A DNA stretch of 64,000 nt, taken from NCBI GenBank assembly GCA_021733665.1, contig JAHREI010000005.1, forward strand, positions 62,001-126,000, read 5' to 3'. The position numbers and the translations under genes are program-made. Below the pieces are notes generated by a model, which was given only the letters and a program-made list of their open reading frames with translations, made no database searches and was not told where the DNA came from. Origin of the DNA: Bacillus subtilis. Its GTDB lineage: Bacteria; Pseudomonadota; Alphaproteobacteria; Rhizobiales; Rhizobiaceae. The number at the start of each line of letters is the position of its first letter. Positions within the stretch are counted from its first letter, which is position 1. Shown here one piece after another: positions 8,168 through 17,738 of the stretch.

Positions 8168-10105
8168 TCAGGCGTGGCCACTGGCAAACATTGGCCCGCC
8201 GCGCCAGCGCGGAAAGCCATAGCCGTGGATTTTTACCAGATCAATATCCACGGCATCCGTGGCAATGCCTTCATCAAGAATAGCTTGTCCCTCAGCTGCC
8301 ATCTCGCCCACAAGGGCTTCGGCAATTTCTGTAGCTGACATCGGGGAGCCGTTTGTGACATGGGGTTTTAAAAGCGCTGTGACCGCAGCGGAAGGCTGTC
8401 CTTTGCGACTGCCGTCGGTATAGTCGTACCAGCCGCCAGCTGTTTTTTGCCCCTTACGACCTGCTTCAACCAGAATGTCACCCAGCGTTTGCGGGACAGT
8501 CTGTCCGGCGGCACGGGCACCTTCACGTTGCAGATAGGCAATATCCAGACCGCCCAGATCCTGCGCTTCAAACGGCCCCATTGCCAGTCCGTAGCTACGC
8601 ATAGCGGCATCAATATCGGCAATATTATTGCCTTTAAGGAGTAAGTTTTCCGCCGCCGCACGGTAGCGTTTCAGAATACGGTTGCCGATGAAACCTTCGC
8701 AAATACCGGCACGTACCGGCATTTTCTTCAGTTTGGCGGCAAGGCTGAAGCTGGTGGCCAAAACTGCATCTGATGTTTCCGGAACCGGTACAATTTCCAG
8801 CAGTTTCATAATATGTGCCGGGCTGAAGAAATGCAGGCCAATGAAACGTTCAGGATATGGCAGCCCCTCGGCGATGGCACGCGGATCAATATAAGAGGTA
8901 TTTGTCGCCAGAATTGCATCCGGACGGCAAACTTGTCCGAGCTTTTCGAACACAGCGCGTTTCACGCTGATTTCTTCAAAAACCGCTTCAATCACCAGAT
9001 CTGCTTCGGCGAGGTCAGCATAATTACTGCTTCCGATAATGCCTGCAAAGCGCTCTTGTGCCTGCGCTTCGCTCAGGCGGCCACGTTTAACACTATCGTC
9101 GAAAATTTTGCGGATATTGGCAAGGCCACGCTCCACAGCAGCTTCATCCTGCTCGGTGAGGATGACGGGATATCCCGCCTCGCGCAGAGCCGCAGCAATG
9201 CCTGCACCCATTGTTCCGCCACCGATGACGCCAATGGTTTTGAGTGTAACAGGTGTAACATCCTGTAAAGCCGCAGGTCTGGTCGCACCACGCTCTGCAA
9301 AGAAAATCCGGCGCAGGGCTGCGGCTTCACGGGAGTCGCGGCGTTCAAGAAAAGTTTGGCGTTCAAATGCCATAGCCTCATCAAATGGCAGGATCGTGCT
9401 TTGATGAACAGATTCTAAAGCCATGAGAGGCGCGCTGGCACCGCGTGCAGCTTTGCGGACACTTTCCTGTTGCGCCTGCCAGAATGCTTCATCAGCCTGT
9501 GGAGCAGGGCGGGAGGAGATTGGCTGTGGCAGCGGCTGTTGCACAGCATTCCGGGCAAAGATCAGTGCGCCGTCTTTCAGATCACCTTCGATCAGAGCAT
9601 CAATAAGGCCGTCTGCGAGCGCTTGTTTTGCACGAACCGGTTTGCCGGATGTGATCATGGCAATCGCGTTTTCGAGGCCGATCAGGCGCGGCGTTCGCAC
9701 AGTTCCGGATGCGCCCGGAATAACACCGAGTGTGACTTCCGGCAGACCGAGCGATGCGCTTTCAACAGCAACACGGAAGCGGCAACCGAGTGCCACTTCC
9801 AGCCCGCCGCCAAGCGCAGAGCCATGAATTGCAGCCACCCATGGTTTCTGTGCAGCTTCGATTTTTGTTACCAGATCAGGCAAATGCGGCGGCTGAGGTG
9901 TCTGGCCGAATTCGCGTACATCTGCACCCGCAATAAAGGTACGCCCTGCGCAAATCAGTACGACAGCTTTAACCTGATCATCGGCATCAAGGGTGGAGAC
10001 AGCGTCCCACAGTCCTTGACGCAGTGCCTGACCAAGAGCATTCACAGGCGGATTATCGACGGTTACGAGGGCGATTTCACCTTCACGAGTGATGGTAACT
10101 GACAT
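8168..10105 (-). CDS. Fused enoyl-CoA hydratase / 3-hydroxyacyl-CoA dehydrogenase (FadJ-like, PaaF/PaaH role)
   Basis: This 645-residue protein has two catalytic halves. Residues 1-190 are a crotonase fold with the oxyanion motif FIAGADVREFG and the catalytic-type Glu103 (LGGGLEVALGCR) and Glu123 (GLPEVTLGVIPG). From residue 291 there is an NAD-binding Rossmann motif, GVIGGGTMGAG, then the dehydrogenase His in GLHFFSPAHIMKLLE and a C-terminal helical domain. In the phenylacetate route, PaaF hydrates and PaaH oxidises dehydroadipyl-CoA; no separate paaF or paaH occurs here, so this fusion probably does both. The ATG at 10103-10105 (GGGA upstream) is preferred to one at 10147. It is the last gene of the paaN-ABC operon. 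Confidence 0.9.
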   Translation of the reverse strand: MSVTITREGEIALVTVDNPPVNALGQALRQGLWDAVSTLDADDQVKAVVLICAGRTFIAGADVREFGQTPQPPHLPDLVTKIEAAQKPWVAAIHGSALGGGLEVALGCRFRVAVESASLGLPEVTLGVIPGASGTVRTPRLIGLENAIAMITSGKPVRAKQALADGLIDALIEGDLKDGALIFARNAVQQPLPQPISSRPAPQADEAFWQAQQESVRKAARGASAPLMALESVHQSTILPFDEAMAFERQTFLERRDSREAAALRRIFFAERGATRPAALQDVTPVTLKTIGVIGGGTMGAGIAAALREAGYPVILTEQDEAAVERGLANIRKIFDDSVKRGRLSEAQAQERFAGIIGSSNYADLAEADLVIEAVFEEISVKRAVFEKLGQVCRPDAILATNTSYIDPRAIAEGLPYPERFIGLHFFSPAHIMKLLEIVPVPETSDAVLATSFSLAAKLKKMPVRAGICEGFIGNRILKRYRAAAENLLLKGNNIADIDAAMRSYGLAMGPFEAQDLGGLDIAYLQREGARAAGQTVPQTLGDILVEAGRKGQKTAGGWYDYTDGSRKGQPSAAVTALLKPHVTNGSPMSATEIAEALVGEMAAEGQAILDEGIATDAVDIDLVKIHGYGFPRWRGGPMFASGHA

Positions 10106-10106
10106 A

Positions 10107-10808
10107 TCAAATTCCCAGATAGGCTTCACGGATTTTAGGATCTGCAATCAGCTCCTCAGCGGAACCTTGCATTGTGATGTTACCGGTTTCCATCACATAA
10201 CCTCTGTCGGCAACTTTCAGAGCGCCATAGGCATTCTGCTCGACGAGAAGAATAGTGACACCTAAGGATTTCAGGCTGCTGACAACATCAAAAATTTGCT
10301 GAACAATAATCGGCGCGAGCCCCATTGACGGTTCATCCAGCAACAGGCAGGCTGGCCGTCCCATCAGAGCACGTGCCATTGCCAGCATTTGTTGCTGGCC
10401 GCCTGAAAGGCCGCCGGCGGGAAGATTGCGCTTTTCTTTGAGGATAGGGAACATGGAAAAAGCATCTTCCATATCCTTTTCAACGCGGCTGTCGCGAAAC
10501 AGAAACGCGCCGAGACGTAAGTTTTCCTCGACTGTCAGATTCGTGAAAATCTGACGTCCTTCCGGCGACTGGGTCAGACCGCGCGACGGACGGCGATAGG
10601 CTGAAAGTGTGGTGATCACCTCGCCACGAAAATTAATGCTGCCGCCGGAGACCGGCTGCAAGCCGGAGAGACAACGCAACAGGGTGGTTTTGCCTGCGCC
10701 GTTGGCGCCGACAACCGTAACGATTTCACCGGAATCGACCGTCAGATCGATACCATGCAGTACTTCAATACGCCCGTAACGCGAGCGCAGTCCCTCAACT
10801 GTCAGCAT
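10107..10808 (-). CDS. LivF-type ABC transporter ATP-binding protein
   Basis: This 233-residue ATPase has Walker A GANGAGKTT, signature LSGGQQQM and Walker B CLLLDEPS, with the short LivF form. It energises import by the adjacent permeases. The ATG at 10806-10808 has AGGAGA upstream and lies inside the end of the LivG-type gene (14-base overlap). The type is that of branched-chain amino acid importers, but its place between paaN and a beta-oxidation gene suggests phenylacetate or another aromatic acid as substrate. Confidence 0.9.
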   Translation of the reverse strand: MLTVEGLRSRYGRIEVLHGIDLTVDSGEIVTVVGANGAGKTTLLRCLSGLQPVSGGSINFRGEVITTLSAYRRPSRGLTQSPEGRQIFTNLTVEENLRLGAFLFRDSRVEKDMEDAFSMFPILKEKRNLPAGGLSGGQQQMLAMARALMGRPACLLLDEPSMGLAPIIVQQIFDVVSSLKSLGVTILLVEQNAYGALKVADRGYVMETGNITMQGSAEELIADPKIREAYLGI

Positions 10809-11583
10809 GCGCGTTCTCCTCTCTGTAGTCTGCACCCAGATAAGCGGCAATCACTGCCGGATTTTGGCTGACCTCGGCTGGCAGGCCTTCCGTCAGCTTT
10901 TGCCCGTGATCGAGAACGACAATATGATTGGAGATACGCATCACCATTTTCATGTCATGCTCGACCAGCAAAATCGCTACGCCAGAGGCCGCAACCTCGG
11001 CAATCAGCCGGTCGATTTCATCGGTTTCCACAGCATTACAACCGGCGGCTGGTTCATCCAGCAGTAGCACGGATGGTTGCAAAGCCAGAGCGCGGGCAAT
11101 TTCCAGCCGTTTCAGTGAACCATAGGACAGGCTTCCGGCTTCACGCTCGGCCGCGCGTTCAAGACCGACTTTTTCCAGAAGCTGCATGGCATTGTCACGG
11201 GCTTTGGCTGCTCTGCGGCGCGATCCTGGCAGGCAGAACAAGTCACTGATAACCGAGCCGCGCTCGCTTAAGTGAAAACCTGCAATAGCGTTTTCAATGA
11301 CTGACATATTCTGAAAGATCTGCAGGTTTTGGAATGTGCGTGACATACCGCGGCGCGCCAGCAGATCAGGGCGCATGCCCGTTACGTCTTCACCTTTGAG
11401 GAGCACACGCCCCTGCGATGGCTGATACACACCGGAGATCATATTGAACAGGGTGGTTTTACCGGCACCATTGGGGCCGATGACGGATGTAATTTCACCC
11501 TGTTTAACCTGAAAGCTGACATCATCAACCGCTTTCAGACCGCCAAAGCTGATACCGAGATTTTCAATTGAGAGCAGGGTCAT
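10795..11583 (-). CDS. LivG-type ABC transporter ATP-binding protein
   Basis: This 262-residue ATPase has Walker A GPNGAGKTTLFN, signature LSYGSLKRLEIARAL and Walker B LLLDEPAAG, followed by the LivG-typical C-terminus (NPAVIAAYLG). It pairs with the LivF-type ATPase. The start overlaps the stop of the LivM-type permease gene as ATGA (11580-11583), showing a tightly coupled operon. Confidence 0.92.
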   Translation of the reverse strand: MTLLSIENLGISFGGLKAVDDVSFQVKQGEITSVIGPNGAGKTTLFNMISGVYQPSQGRVLLKGEDVTGMRPDLLARRGMSRTFQNLQIFQNMSVIENAIAGFHLSERGSVISDLFCLPGSRRRAAKARDNAMQLLEKVGLERAAEREAGSLSYGSLKRLEIARALALQPSVLLLDEPAAGCNAVETDEIDRLIAEVAASGVAILLVEHDMKMVMRISNHIVVLDHGQKLTEGLPAEVSQNPAVIAAYLGADYREENAHADS

Positions 11584-12539
11584 TCGCCGGTCCCCCTGAA
11601 TTTACGTAGTATGGAAGGGAGCAGACCTTCCCGTAAGAAGATCATGACCAGCATCATGACAAGGCCGAGGATAAGCTGTTCATATTCGGCAAAAACCGTC
11701 AGCACCTGCGGCAGAATTGTCAGGATAGCTGCGCCCAAAATTGCACCGAGGACGGATGCGGCACCACCGAGAACAGCCATTGTCACCATTTCAATCGAGT
11801 GCATGAAACCGGCAATATCGGGCGTGATGAATTTGTTTTGCAAAGCAACCAGCGAGCCTGCGACAGAAGCGAAAACGGCAGAGATTACGAACGCCATCAG
11901 CTTGTAGCGGGCAATATCAATACCAACGGTGCGGGCTGCAATCTCTGATCCGTGGAGCGCACGCAAAGCGCGTCCCATCGGGCTGTTGTGCAGGTTCAAG
12001 ACAATCCATGCGCCGATCAGCAGCACGATACCGCAGAAATAATACCAGAATTCGCCGTTGCTTAAGTTCAACCCCATGGTTTTCAGCCAGCCACGCAGGC
12101 CCAGTTCCGGCACAGCCATTCCGTCCGGCCCGCCGGTGAGGTCGCGTTCATTGCTCAGAACCATAGAGACAAGAATACCAAAGCCCAGTGTTGCAACGCC
12201 GAGGTAATAGCCTTTAAGCCGCAGGATCGGACGACCGACGAGATAGGCAAGTACAGCCGACACGATGGCACCCAGTACAATGGCAAGTCCCGGATGGATG
12301 CCAAGATGGATAGGTGCAAGGGCACAGGCATAGCCGCCGATACCGGCAAAGCCTGCATGGCCGAGGCTGATCTGTCCGGCATAACCGGTCAGAATAACAA
12401 GGCCGAGAACGGCGAGACCGTTAACAAAGACCAGTGCACCGATGCGGAAGTAAAACCCTGATGGAAAAAACAGTGGTGATAAAGCAACAATCGCTGCAAG
12501 CACCAAGAGGGTTGCGGTTTTGCGTGAAATGAAAGGCAT
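11580..12539 (-). CDS. LivM-type ABC transporter permease
   Basis: This 319-residue membrane protein has about nine hydrophobic segments and the LivM signature GYAGQISLGHAGFAGIGGYACA. It forms the translocation pore with the LivH-type permease. Its ATG shares one base with the upstream stop (TGATG at 12537-12541). Substrate assignment to phenylacetate rests on operon context only. Confidence 0.92.
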   Translation of the reverse strand: MPFISRKTATLLVLAAIVALSPLFFPSGFYFRIGALVFVNGLAVLGLVILTGYAGQISLGHAGFAGIGGYACALAPIHLGIHPGLAIVLGAIVSAVLAYLVGRPILRLKGYYLGVATLGFGILVSMVLSNERDLTGGPDGMAVPELGLRGWLKTMGLNLSNGEFWYYFCGIVLLIGAWIVLNLHNSPMGRALRALHGSEIAARTVGIDIARYKLMAFVISAVFASVAGSLVALQNKFITPDIAGFMHSIEMVTMAVLGGAASVLGAILGAAILTILPQVLTVFAEYEQLILGLVMMLVMIFLREGLLPSILRKFRGTGE

Positions 12540-13411
12540 CAGACACGCTCCGTCGTTTTGTTACCAAACAGGCCTTGCGGCATGAAAAACAGCACCAGAA
12601 GAATGACGATGAAAGCGGCTGCTTCTTTATAGGTCGAAGACAGATAGCCTGCGGTCATGGCCTCGATCAGACCGATCAGGAATCCGCCGACCAGTGCGCC
12701 CTTCGGGTTACCCATGCCGCCGAGCATTGCACCGGCAAAGCCTTTCAGCGCAAAGCCGATGCCGACATTATAGGCGACGAGAGTGATTGGCGTTGCCAGC
12801 ACGCCGGCCAAGGCACCGATACCGGCTGAAAGTGCGAAAGACAGCGTCATGATAAAGGTCGTATTAATCCCGACCAGCTGTGCTGCCTGACGATTATTGG
12901 ATGTGGCAAGCACCGCACGGCCGAGCAGGGTGCGGGTGAAAAACAGCCATAGGCCGATAAAGACCACTAAAGCGCCGCCGATGACCCACAGGCTCTGGGT
13001 TTGGATGGTCGCACCGAGAAAATTCAGCGGAGCATCACCGGAGAAAGCCGGGAAGCTATGGATTTGCTTGTCAAAAATGATTTGCGCGCCGCCCTGAATA
13101 AACACCGAAGCACCGATGGTGATGATGATCAGGGATACAACCGGCGCACCACGCGCCGGTTCGATGGCGAATTTATTGATCGCAACACCCAGGGCTGCTG
13201 TCAGAATAATGGCAATCAGCGCAGCCAGCGGCAAAGGTAAACCGGCGGCATAGGCTGCCCATGTGATCATGCCGCCCAGCATGACAAATTCGCCTTGTGC
13301 GAAATTGACCACGTCTGAAGCATTATAGATGATCGTGAAACCAAGGGCGACCAGCGCATAAACTGCGCCAACTGTTACCCCTGAAGAAAGGAATTGCATA
13401 AATTCGGACAT
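12539..13411 (-). CDS. LivH-type ABC transporter permease
   Basis: This 290-residue membrane protein has the LivH signature (VGAVYALVALGFTIIYNASD, then VVNFAQGEFVMLG) and about eight hydrophobic segments. The ATG at 13409-13411 is chosen because GGAGAG is five bases upstream; a longer frame to 13453 lacks a site. It is separated from the upstream binding-protein gene by two hairpins, which often lower permease relative to binding-protein expression. Confidence 0.92.
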   Translation of the reverse strand: MSEFMQFLSSGVTVGAVYALVALGFTIIYNASDVVNFAQGEFVMLGGMITWAAYAAGLPLPLAALIAIILTAALGVAINKFAIEPARGAPVVSLIIITIGASVFIQGGAQIIFDKQIHSFPAFSGDAPLNFLGATIQTQSLWVIGGALVVFIGLWLFFTRTLLGRAVLATSNNRQAAQLVGINTTFIMTLSFALSAGIGALAGVLATPITLVAYNVGIGFALKGFAGAMLGGMGNPKGALVGGFLIGLIEAMTAGYLSSTYKEAAAFIVILLVLFFMPQGLFGNKTTERV

Positions 13412-13463
13412 AAGCTCTCCGGCGTCTGTCTGGGATGGCGGATATTGCGACAAACAAAGACTG

Positions 13464-13534
13464 AGAGCGGTTCTCCGGTTCCGTGTTCATCAGAACCGCT
13501 CTGAGATGTTACCCGCCTGTCGTTGACAGGCGGG
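13464..13534 (-). terminator. Two hairpins between binding-protein gene and livH-type gene
   Basis: The first hairpin has arms AGAGCGGTTCT (13464-13474) and 13492-13502. The second has arms CCCGCCTGTC (13512-13521) and 13525-13534 with a 3-base loop. Neither has a T run, so mRNA protection or partial attenuation after the binding-protein gene is more likely than full termination. The first resembles the AGAGCGGTTC palindromes common in intergenic regions of Rhizobiales. Confidence 0.6.
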
Positions 13535-13548
13535 AGCAGGGGCAAAGC

Positions 13549-14703
13549 TTATTCAGCCAGTGTCCAGCCGCCGTCCTTGATTTCCAGCATACGGAAAGCT
13601 GACAGGTCGAGACCCAGATGATCTTCCGGCGAGAAAGTATAGATACCTGTGGCACCGGCAAGGCCGCTGGTCTTCTCAATGGCATCACGGATGCCTTGCG
13701 GCTCGGCGGAACCGGCGCGGGTCACAGCATCCGTCAGGATGAGCAGGGCATCGTGGGCATAGCCGCCAAAGGTGCCGACCGGCATTTTAAAGCGGTTTTC
13801 AAACTTGGTTTTATAGGCGGTGACCAGCGGCTGCTGAGGATCGTCTTTGCTGAGAAGGTCAGCAACCAGCAATGCAGTGCCCGGCAGGCGCACGCCATCC
13901 GCGGCCTGTTTGCCGGCGAGCTCGATAAAGCCGGAAGATGCAACGCCGTGCGACTGATACAGTGGCAGTTCAATGCCAAGCTGATGATAGTTGCGGGTTA
14001 CAATCGACGGTCCCTGACCAAAGCCCGGATTGAGCACTGCCTGAATGCCGCCGGTATTACGGATTTTTGTCAGCTGCGCTGTCATATCCGCATCTTTCGG
14101 ATCATAGGTCTCATCAACAATGATCTCGATTTTATAATCTTTGGCAACGTCCTTACACTGCGCTTCCATTGAGGCGCCAAAGCCGTCAGTACCGGAAATC
14201 AGACCGATTTTGGTGATGCCGCGCTTGCCCATATCTTCATAGATTTTCTGGCAGGCCATGCGGTCAGTATGTGGTGTTTTGAATGTATAAGCACGTACCG
14301 GTTTGATAATTTCAATCGCACCGGCAAGGGCGATGAATGGAATTTCAGCATCTTCGGCCACGGACAGGATCGACATGGCTGTACCGGTGGTGGTGCCGCC
14401 GATAATCGCCACTACCTGATCATCTTCAATCAGACGGGTTGCGAAAGTGCGTGCTTTATTGGCATCGCCGCCGTCATCATACATGACCAGTTTGATCTGC
14501 TCGCCATTGATGCCGCCTTTTTCATTCAGCTCGGCAACCAGCATTTCCAGCGTCTTGGCTTCCGGATCACCCAGAAATGCAGCAGGGCCGGTTGCTGAAA
14601 TGGAAGCACCAAGGCGGATTTCCGCCTGAGCAGCCGACCAGCCGCCTGCAAGACCGAGCGCCAGAATGGTTGCAGGAACCGTTGTTTTTAAAAACTTAAT
14701 CAC
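13549..14703 (-). CDS. Periplasmic amino-acid/aromatic-acid binding protein (Peripla_BP_6 type)
   Basis: This 384-residue protein has a Sec signal peptide ending near AQA, then a type I periplasmic-binding fold beginning EIRLGASISATGPAAFLGDPE. The GTG at 14701-14703 is chosen: GGAGGAG lies seven bases upstream, and the longer frame to 14751 would run into paaN. It delivers substrate to the LivHMGF-type importer encoded downstream. Location between paaN and that importer suggests phenylacetate or a related aromatic acid. This is context-based; the fold alone fits amino acids, amides and aromatic acids. Confidence 0.9.
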   Translation of the reverse strand: MIKFLKTTVPATILALGLAGGWSAAQAEIRLGASISATGPAAFLGDPEAKTLEMLVAELNEKGGINGEQIKLVMYDDGGDANKARTFATRLIEDDQVVAIIGGTTTGTAMSILSVAEDAEIPFIALAGAIEIIKPVRAYTFKTPHTDRMACQKIYEDMGKRGITKIGLISGTDGFGASMEAQCKDVAKDYKIEIIVDETYDPKDADMTAQLTKIRNTGGIQAVLNPGFGQGPSIVTRNYHQLGIELPLYQSHGVASSGFIELAGKQAADGVRLPGTALLVADLLSKDDPQQPLVTAYKTKFENRFKMPVGTFGGYAHDALLILTDAVTRAGSAEPQGIRDAIEKTSGLAGATGIYTFSPEDHLGLDLSAFRMLEIKDGGWTLAE

Positions 14704-14726
14704 GTTAGTCTCCTCCCAGAGTGTTG

Positions 14727-16370
14727 TTAGTCTGTAACTGGACGGCGCCACATTGCACGGCGGAACCGGCTTGCCACAAAAGCGGTATCAGTCAGACAAG
14801 CATTGCCCGCAGGATTTGCACCGGTAACGTGGAAATCGCTGAAAGCAGCTGATTGGTTGACGAAAATATTTCCTGTCAGATTGACCGACAGATTCACGCC
14901 GCCACGCGCAAAGGCGATGGCAGCTTGCTGAATACGGGTTTCATCCGTGTCATAGAGCGCTGCGGTAATCGCGCCTTTACGACGTGCCAATGCGGATGCG
15001 GTTTGGATCGCGCTGGTGGCATCCTTTGACGGAATGGCGAAAATGATCGGGCCGAACCACTCATCCTCGGTCACCTTGTCATTCTCCTGCATGGCAAGGA
15101 TCAAAGGTGTGGCGCTGCGCGCAATTGGCAGCGATACGGAATCACGGATGATACGGCCAAGTTTGCGGGCAGCCTGCACACGATCGAGCGTTGCCGGATT
15201 GGCAATCGCACCGCAAATACCTGCTGCACGGTCTGGATCGGCGAGCAGGCGATCAATCGCATCGCTCAGTCCCTGTACAACTTGTTCAAAGCTTTTGTGG
15301 CCTTCATCAGTTTCGATACCGTCAGCCGGAATGTAAATATTCTGCGGTGAGGTACACATCTGGCCGGAATAGAGTGCAAAGGAAAAAGCCAGATTATCGG
15401 CCATAGCTTTGAAATTGTCTGTCGCGGCAATGGTAACCGTATTAACACCGGCTTCTTCGGTAAAGAGCTGCGCCTGACGGGCATGATCGCGCAACCAGCC
15501 GCCAAAGGCGCTGGAACCGGTATAGTCGATGAGGCGAATATCACTGTGAACCGCAAGTTTGTCGGCAATCGGTGCCTCTGGACTGTCAACAGCCAGCAAA
15601 ATCGCATTGACCGGCAAGCCAGCTTCCGCGAAAACTTCACGGAGGACTTTGATCGCAATGGCTAAAGGCAGGACAGCGGACGGATGTGGTTTGACAATGA
15701 CCGGATTACCGGTGGCAAGACTGGCAAAAATCCCCGGAAATGAATTCCATGTCGGGAAAGTGTTGCAGCCGATAGCCAGCGCAATACCTTCCGCTACCAG
15801 TGTCCAGTGTTTCTCAATCCGCAAAGCCGGATTCTTGCCCTGCGGTTTTTCCCATAATGCATCGGCCGGAAAACGGTTCATCTCTTCCCATGCCATTGCC
15901 ACTGCTTCCAAAGCACGGTCCTGCGCATGAGGACCACCGGCCTGAAAAGCCATGGCAAAAGCCTGGCCAGTCGTATGCATCACAGCATTACCCATCAGGA
16001 AACTGTCACGGTTAAGACGCGCTAAGACTTCAAGCAAAGCGCCGATACGGGTTTTAGCATCTGTTTCGGCAAATACACCGGCGGCAGCATTGGCTGCTTC
16101 CATCAGCTGTTCAACAGTTGCGGCGGGATAGGTGATTCCCAAGGCTGTGCCATAAGGGGAGGCCTCAGCACCTGAACGGGTGCTTTCAGGATGATCTGCA
16201 AGTATAAATGGGTTGTTCAGCAGGCTTTCATAGGCATTGAGTCCGTCTTGTTTTGCGGTCTCGCCATAGATCTTGCCTGAAGGGATTTCAGGATAGGGCG
16301 TCCAGAATTCACGCTTATACAGTGCTGTCAAAGCAGCCTCAAGCACTGGAAAATGGCGGTCCCAAAACAT
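14727..16370 (-). CDS. paaN: Phenylacetic acid degradation protein PaaN (aldehyde dehydrogenase family)
   Basis: This 547-residue protein has the PaaN-type aldehyde dehydrogenase layout: N-terminus MFWDRHFPVLEAAL, the Glu pair in LFTEEAGVNT (305-306) and the catalytic-type Cys339 in SGQMCTSPQN. PaaN proteins form a subfamily of their own near paa genes. They are thought to act on an aldehyde intermediate such as the semialdehyde of the ring-opened product, but their role beside PaaZ is less well established. It is the first gene of the leftward ABC operon and shares a promoter region with paaG. A weak AGGGA lies upstream of the ATG. Confidence 0.92.
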   Translation of the reverse strand: MFWDRHFPVLEAALTALYKREFWTPYPEIPSGKIYGETAKQDGLNAYESLLNNPFILADHPESTRSGAEASPYGTALGITYPAATVEQLMEAANAAAGVFAETDAKTRIGALLEVLARLNRDSFLMGNAVMHTTGQAFAMAFQAGGPHAQDRALEAVAMAWEEMNRFPADALWEKPQGKNPALRIEKHWTLVAEGIALAIGCNTFPTWNSFPGIFASLATGNPVIVKPHPSAVLPLAIAIKVLREVFAEAGLPVNAILLAVDSPEAPIADKLAVHSDIRLIDYTGSSAFGGWLRDHARQAQLFTEEAGVNTVTIAATDNFKAMADNLAFSFALYSGQMCTSPQNIYIPADGIETDEGHKSFEQVVQGLSDAIDRLLADPDRAAGICGAIANPATLDRVQAARKLGRIIRDSVSLPIARSATPLILAMQENDKVTEDEWFGPIIFAIPSKDATSAIQTASALARRKGAITAALYDTDETRIQQAAIAFARGGVNLSVNLTGNIFVNQSAAFSDFHVTGANPAGNACLTDTAFVASRFRRAMWRRPVTD

Positions 16371-16408
16371 CGTGATCTCATCCCTCGTTATTGTTGGATA
16401 TTATTATT

Positions 16409-16420
16409 GACCGTCCGGTC
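16409..16420. promoter_or_regulatory. PaaR-type operator between paaN and paaG
   Basis: GACCGTCCGGTC is a near-perfect palindrome (arms GACCG/CGGTC) in the divergent promoter region, of the kind bound by TetR-family PaaR. A-T-rich -10-like sequences lie beside it on both strands (TATTAT to its left), so one bound repressor could block both operons. Confidence 0.7.
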
Positions 16421-16479
16421 GGTTTATGCAACAAAAAAAGAGAGAGCTCCGAAAATATGCCGGAGCAGGGAGTGAAAAT

Positions 16480-17268
16480 ATGTCGGATACGGTTCTGGTG
16501 GATCTGGCTGACGGCGTTCTGTCTTTGACATTGAACCGCCCTGAAAAGCTGAATTCATTTAACGAGGAAATGCATATTGCTTTGCGTGCAGCCATTCAGC
16601 GCGCGCATGATGATAATGCTGTACGCGCGGTGTTTTTAACGGGGAGCGGCCGGGGTTTTTGCGCTGGTCAGGATCTCGGAGACCGCGATCCGCGCAAGGG
16701 TGGTGCTGCGCCTGATCTGGGAAAAACCCTCGAGACTTTTTATAATCCGACTCTGCGTCTGATCCGCTCATTGGATAAGCCGGTTATTTGCGCGGTCAAT
16801 GGTGTTGCAGCCGGTGCGGGTGCGAATATTGCTATCGCATGTGATATTGTTTTTGCAGCAAAATCGGCCCGTTTTATTCAGGCATTTTCAAAAATTGGAT
16901 TGATTCCCGATGCCGGTGGTACATTTAATCTGAGCCGTATTCTGGGTGAGCCGCGTGCCAAGGCACTGACCATGCTGGCGGAACCTTTATCCGCGCAGGA
17001 TGCGATGGATTGGGGACTGATCTGGAAGGCTGTCGATGACGAGGTTTTGCAGGCTGAGGCAATGGCAGCAGCACGTAAACTGGCATCAGGTGCAACATTC
17101 GGACTTGGTTTGACCAAGCGCCTTATTCAGGAAGCGGCAACCAATACACTTGATAAGCAGCTTGATGCAGAGCGGGATGCACAGCAACAAGCAGGCAAGA
17201 GCGCTGATTATGCGGAGGGCGTGACCGCTTTTCTTGAAAAGCGTCAGGCGGAGTTTAAAGGCCGATGA
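16480..17268 (+). CDS. paaG: 1,2-epoxyphenylacetyl-CoA isomerase PaaG
   Basis: This 262-residue crotonase-fold enzyme has exactly the usual PaaG length. It shows GRGFCAGQDLGDRDP, NGVAAGAGANIAIACD and the late KIGLIPDAGGTFNL motif, all typical of PaaG. It converts ring-1,2-epoxyphenylacetyl-CoA to the oxepin form and can shift double bonds later in the pathway. The ATG at 16480-16482 has GGGAG upstream and begins MSDTVLVDLADG; the in-frame ATG at 16426 would overlap the operator region. The gene overlaps paaI by four bases (ATGA). Confidence 0.93.
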   Translation: MSDTVLVDLADGVLSLTLNRPEKLNSFNEEMHIALRAAIQRAHDDNAVRAVFLTGSGRGFCAGQDLGDRDPRKGGAAPDLGKTLETFYNPTLRLIRSLDKPVICAVNGVAAGAGANIAIACDIVFAAKSARFIQAFSKIGLIPDAGGTFNLSRILGEPRAKALTMLAEPLSAQDAMDWGLIWKAVDDEVLQAEAMAAARKLASGATFGLGLTKRLIQEAATNTLDKQLDAERDAQQQAGKSADYAEGVTAFLEKRQAEFKGR

Positions 17269-17708
17269 AAAGTGCTGCAGAGATGACGCCACAGGAACTG
17301 GCCGAAGCTTCTGCTGAGGCGATGTGGAGCACAGATCATGCCAGTCAGAAGCTTGGCATGAAGCTGGAGCATGTCGCGCCTGGCGAAGCTAGATTGTCGA
17401 TGACGATTGCGGATTTTATGGCCAACGGACACGGCAATTGCCACGGTGGCTATATTTTCACACTGGCGGACAGTGCCTTTGCTTTTGCCTGTAACAGCTA
17501 CAATCAGCTGACAGTCGCCCAGCAATGCTCGGTCAGTTACATCAATCCGGGCAAAATCGGTGACCGTTTAACCGCAGTAGCCCGTGAAGTGTCCCGTCGC
17601 GGGCGCTCCGGTATTTACGATATTCGTGTCGTCAATCAGGACAATGACCATATTGCAGAATTTCGCGGCCTGTCGCGCAGCGTCAAGGGAACGCATGTGC
17701 CGGACTGA
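17265..17708 (+). CDS. paaI: Hydroxyphenylacetyl-CoA thioesterase PaaI
   Basis: This 147-residue hotdog-fold thioesterase has the PaaI signature NGHGNCHGGYIFTLADSAFAFACNS (about residues 54-78), including the conserved His-Gly-Gly and Asp. PaaI releases CoA from dead-end hydroxyphenylacetyl-CoA species and so protects the CoA pool during phenylacetate breakdown. It is coupled to paaG by an ATGA overlap and lies 30 bases before paaK. Confidence 0.94.
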   Translation: MKSAAEMTPQELAEASAEAMWSTDHASQKLGMKLEHVAPGEARLSMTIADFMANGHGNCHGGYIFTLADSAFAFACNSYNQLTVAQQCSVSYINPGKIGDRLTAVAREVSRRGRSGIYDIRVVNQDNDHIAEFRGLSRSVKGTHVPD

Positions 17709-17738
17709 TTTGCCGTAAGTAAGACCAGGGAGGTTCCT

